This document shows, in pieces, positions 61,697-64,000 of a stretch of DNA of 64,000 nt. The notes beneath the pieces are model-generated. The model searched no databases, was not told the DNA's origin, and saw nothing but the letters and a program-made list of their open reading frames with translations. The position numbers and the translations under genes were made by a program. Each line of letters starts with the position of its first letter. The stretch's first letter is position 1. Source of the DNA: Thalassobius vesicularis (lineage in GTDB: Bacteria; Pseudomonadota; Alphaproteobacteria; Rhodobacterales; Rhodobacteraceae); NCBI RefSeq assembly GCF_004799325.1, contig NZ_SSMD01000002.1, positions 248,001 to 312,000 on the forward strand, given 5' to 3'.

Positions 61697-62812
61697 CTAC
61701 AGTGACGCGACGGTGATCGGATCGCCCACGCCATAGCCGTTGAACCGCGTCGCAATCGCCAGCGAATAGGCCCCCATGCCGGAAAACAGCACATAGTCGC
61801 CCTCGGCCGTATCCTCGGGAAAAGGCACCGGCTCGGGCAGACGGTCCAGGCTGTCGCAGGTCGGCCCAAAGGCCACGCGCGGCACAGGCGCACCCCTGCG
61901 CGGCTGGCCCGCAGCTTCCAGCACCTGCACCCGGTCACTGCCGCAAATGTCGCGCAACTCGCTGAGCGCGCCATAGATGCCGTCGTTCAGGAACACCGCC
62001 CCGTTGGGCCGCAGCGCCTTGACGCGGGTCGCCAGCGTGAACGCCTCGGCCACCATCGCGCGGCCCGGCTCGCAGACCAGCGCGGGGGGCTGCGGAAAAT
62101 GCGCGCGCGTCGCCTCGCCGATCCGGGCAAAGACCCGCTCCAGATCCGGCGCGTCGCCGTGGCGATGAGCGGCAAAGCCCCCACCCACGTTCAACCGCGC
62201 CAAGGGCACACCCGCGCGCGCCGAAACCTCGGCCGCAACGCGGATATATGCCACCCAGGCCTCGGGGTCCGTGCATTGCGTGCCGGGATGAAAGGTGATC
62301 GCCGGCACATGCCCGCGCGCGGCAACCTCGCGCAGCAGATCCACCGCCGCATCCGGCCCAACGCCGAATTTCGCCCCGAAATCATAGGCCGCGCCCTTGA
62401 CCGGCAGCGCCAGCCGCACCGACACCTCGATCCCGCCCAAGGGGGCCAGCTTGTCCAACTCGGCCACACAATCGACCGAGGCAGACTGCACCCCGACCGC
62501 CGCCGCCACTTCCTGAACCGAGCGCACGGGATTGTTGTAATGCAGCGCCGCATCCGGGCAGACCGCCCGCACCGCCGCGATCTCGGACGGAGAGGCCACG
62601 TCGAACCCGCTGACGCCCGCCGCCACCAGATTGACCAACACCTCGGCCCGCGCATTGGCCTTGACCGCATAGGTCACAAGGCCGGGAAACCCGTCAATGA
62701 ACCGCCGCGCCTGCCGCTGCAGCACCAAGGGGCTGAAATACATCACCGCATGATCGGGCCGCTGACGGCGCAAATGGGTCACCGGGTCCAGCCAATAGGG
62801 TTCAGCGCGCAT
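61697..62812 (-). CDS. Group IV PLP-dependent ornithine/lysine-type decarboxylase
   Basis: A 371-residue alanine-racemase-fold decarboxylase. PLP lysine in VTYAVKAN (K51), HPGTQC and LNVGGGFAAHR for phosphate, CEPGRAMVAEAF, and the catalytic loop FGPTCDSLDRL (C319, D320). These match bacterial ornithine or lysine/ornithine decarboxylases that make putrescine or cadaverine. Substrate choice cannot be read with certainty. Divergent from an Lrp-family gene with 107 bases between, suggesting amino-acid-responsive control. Confidence 0.9.
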   Translation of the reverse strand: MRAEPYWLDPVTHLRRQRPDHAVMYFSPLVLQRQARRFIDGFPGLVTYAVKANARAEVLVNLVAAGVSGFDVASPSEIAAVRAVCPDAALHYNNPVRSVQEVAAAVGVQSASVDCVAELDKLAPLGGIEVSVRLALPVKGAAYDFGAKFGVGPDAAVDLLREVAARGHVPAITFHPGTQCTDPEAWVAYIRVAAEVSARAGVPLARLNVGGGFAAHRHGDAPDLERVFARIGEATRAHFPQPPALVCEPGRAMVAEAFTLATRVKALRPNGAVFLNDGIYGALSELRDICGSDRVQVLEAAGQPRRGAPVPRVAFGPTCDSLDRLPEPVPFPEDTAEGDYVLFSGMGAYSLAIATRFNGYGVGDPITVASL

Positions 62813-62919
62813 GGGGTCTCTCCTGTTGATTTTCCTTCACAGTGCAAGCAATTTCGGTCGATTTGCGCAGGCAGAGCGCCTATAGTGACGACAATTTCTG
62901 GCGAAACGCAGGTCCGATC

Positions 62920-63354
62920 ATGCCAAGCGACGAAATCGACACGCAACTCCTGGCCCTTCTGGCCGAAAACGCCCGGATGCCGGTGGCCACGATGGCCCGC
63001 CGCATGGGGCTGGCACGCACGACGGTGCAGGCCCGGCTGGAAAAGCTGGAAACCAACGGCACGATCGAGGGCTACACCCTGCGCCTGGGCGCCACCCTGC
63101 GCCCCCGCCTGCGCGCCACGGTGCTGCTGAGTGTGGAACCCCGCGCCGGTGCGGCAATCCTCGCGCGCCTGAAATCCCTGCCCCAGGTCGCCGCCGTGCA
63201 CACCGCCTCGGGCCGCTTCGACATGATCATCAACCTCGCCGCCGACACGACCGAGGAAATGGACGCCGTGCTCGACCGCATCTGCGAAGGACAAGGCGTG
63301 CGCAGTTCGGAAAGCCTGATCCACCTCAGCACCAAGATCGACCGCCGCACCTGA
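62920..63354 (+). CDS. Lrp/AsnC-family transcriptional regulator
   Basis: A 144-residue regulator: helix-turn-helix at about residues 4-50 (IDTQLLALLAENARMPVATMARRMGLARTTVQARLEKLE spread over it), then the RAM ligand domain with RLRATVLLSVEP and VAAVHTASGRFDMIINLAADT. Probably senses an amino acid and controls the divergent decarboxylase. Start at 62920 (MPSDEIDTQ) set by the domain; no strong Shine-Dalgarno. Followed at once by a composite intergenic element. Confidence 0.9.
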   Translation: MPSDEIDTQLLALLAENARMPVATMARRMGLARTTVQARLEKLETNGTIEGYTLRLGATLRPRLRATVLLSVEPRAGAAILARLKSLPQVAAVHTASGRFDMIINLAADTTEEMDAVLDRICEGQGVRSSESLIHLSTKIDRRT

Positions 63355-63466
63355 GGGGCCAGCCCCTCTTGGCCTTCGGCCAATTCACCCCGGAGTACTT
63401 TCGATCAGAAAGAAGCATAGGTTTCTTTCTGAATAAAATACTCCGGGGTTTGGGGCAGCGCCCCAA
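63354..63466. repeat. Composite tail-to-tail dispersed elements, copies 7a and 7b
   Basis: Plus strand: hairpins AGGGGC/GCCCCT (63354-63367) and TTGGCC/GGCCAA (63369-63383), then CCCCGGAGTACTTTCGATC and AGAAAGAAGC to 63416. Minus strand: hairpin TTGGGGC/GCCCCAA (63466-63450) then CCCCGGAGTATTTTATTC and AGAAAGAAAC to 63421. The two cores are separated by only four bases, giving a large inverted repeat after the Lrp gene. Confidence 0.8.
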
Positions 63467-63567
63467 GACGCTGCCACAGGCGCCGCCGCGTGATCAAGCG
63501 CCTTTCCCTTCGCGCGTCAATTCGCTAGACGGGTCCGCAACGGAAGACACGACAAGAGTTCTGGATC

Positions 63568-64000
63568 ATGGCGATGGAAAAGACCTTTGACGCGGCCGAG
63601 GCTGAAGGCCGCATTTACGCAGCCTGGGAAAAGGCTGGCTGCTTTACTGCGGGCGCGAATGCCAAGCGGGCGGAAACCTTCTGCATCATGATCCCGCCGC
63701 CCAACGTCACCGGGGCATTGCATGTGGGCCACGCCTTCAACAACACGCTGCAGGACATCCTGGTGCGCTGGCACCGGATGCGCGGCTTTGACACGCTCTG
63801 GCAGCCCGGTCAGGACCATGCCGGTATCGCCACGCAGTTGCAGGTCGAGAAGATGCTGGCCGCCAAGGGCCTGCCGGGTCGGCGCGATCTGGGGCGCGAG
63901 GCGTTCCTGGACAAGGTTTGGGAGTGGAAGGGCCAGTATGGCGGCACCATCATCAACCAGCTGAAGCGTCTGGGCTCGTCTTGCGACTGGTCGCGCAACG
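63568..64000 (+). CDS. valS: Valyl-tRNA synthetase (partial, 5' end only)
   Basis: The first 144 residues of ValRS, which charges tRNA-Val. [20 protein letters not shown] starts the protein; [17 protein letters not shown] (about 40-56) carries the class I HIGH motif as HVGH, and [12 protein letters not shown] follows. The gene runs off the right edge, missing about 800 residues. A second in-frame ATG two codons later is possible. Confidence 0.96.
   Translation, partial: MAMEKTFDAAEAEGRIYAAWEKAGCFTAGANAKRAETFCIMIPPPNVTGALHVGHAFNNTLQDILVRWHRMRGFDTLWQPGQDHAGIATQLQVEKMLAAKGLPGRRDLGREAFLDKVWEWKGQYGGTIINQLKRLGSSCDWSRN

Noticed and set aside
59198-61705. Plus-strand open frame of 835 codons
   Set aside because: Antisense to the molybdopterin oxidoreductase subunit, which shows all family motifs.

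Overview
The window is a gene-dense, high-GC stretch of chromosome that looks like an alphaproteobacterium of the Rhodobacterales (Rhodobacteraceae). This rests on gene content (propionyl-CoA carboxylase with a PccR/ScfR-type regulator, choX/choW/choV beside betI-betB-betA, form II CoxL-like oxidoreductase, DUF1127, DUF6497 and DUF2927 proteins) and on a dispersed intergenic element of hairpin plus GAGTATTT...AGAAAGAAGC that is common between genes in this order. There are no rRNAs, transposases, prophage genes or CRISPR arrays. RNA genes are one tRNA-Leu(UAA) and RNase P RNA, both on the minus strand.

Region 1 (1-11.5 kb) is the propionate/methylmalonyl-CoA module: a truncated methylmalonyl-CoA mutase, pccA, three small conserved genes, pccB, and the divergent regulator pccR. 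A 16-bp sequence centred on TTTGCAAA occurs identically upstream of pccB and upstream of pccR. Region 2 (11.5-19.5 kb) is a choline to glycine betaine locus: betI-betB-betA leftward, and choX, a LysE-type exporter gene, choW and choV rightward, with a 20-bp palindrome between the two arms.

Region 3 (19.5-34 kb) holds an EamA exporter, ArgO-like exporter, a 505-bp gap with DnaA-box-like sites, yebC, two homologous SLC13-type permeases tail to tail, ymdB, OsmC, 5-formyl-THF cyclo-ligase, mgtE, guanine deaminase, a CAP lipoprotein, 8-oxoguanine deaminase and hisN. Region 4 (34-45.4 kb) is mostly housekeeping: quinone reductase, LysR with a divergent DUF1127 gene, Bax-inhibitor-1 protein, VIT1-type transporter, rpmG, DUF533, rnpB, amidase, excalibur lipoprotein, gatC-gatA, UPF0173, tadA and a pseudouridine synthase.

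Region 5 (45.4-51.9 kb) is the most interesting part: a compact rightward operon starting with a 27-residue membrane peptide, then XpaC-like, TelA-like, a DUF2927 lipoprotein, an SPFH protein fused to a GYF domain with proline tracts, an NTF2-like protein and a double zinc-ribbon protein with a C-terminal membrane anchor, followed by a nitroreductase. The parts match those described for Ter-type and phage-shock-like membrane stress systems, but TerC/TerD, PspA and PspC are absent here.

Region 6 (52-64 kb) contains dtd, tRNA-Leu, a TPR protein, rhomboid protease plus GFA protein, a thioesterase, metF with divergent metR, an inositol monophosphatase, a DUF2235 hydrolase overlapping an orphan molybdopterin-binding oxidoreductase subunit, a group IV PLP decarboxylase with a divergent Lrp-type regulator, and the 5' end of valS.
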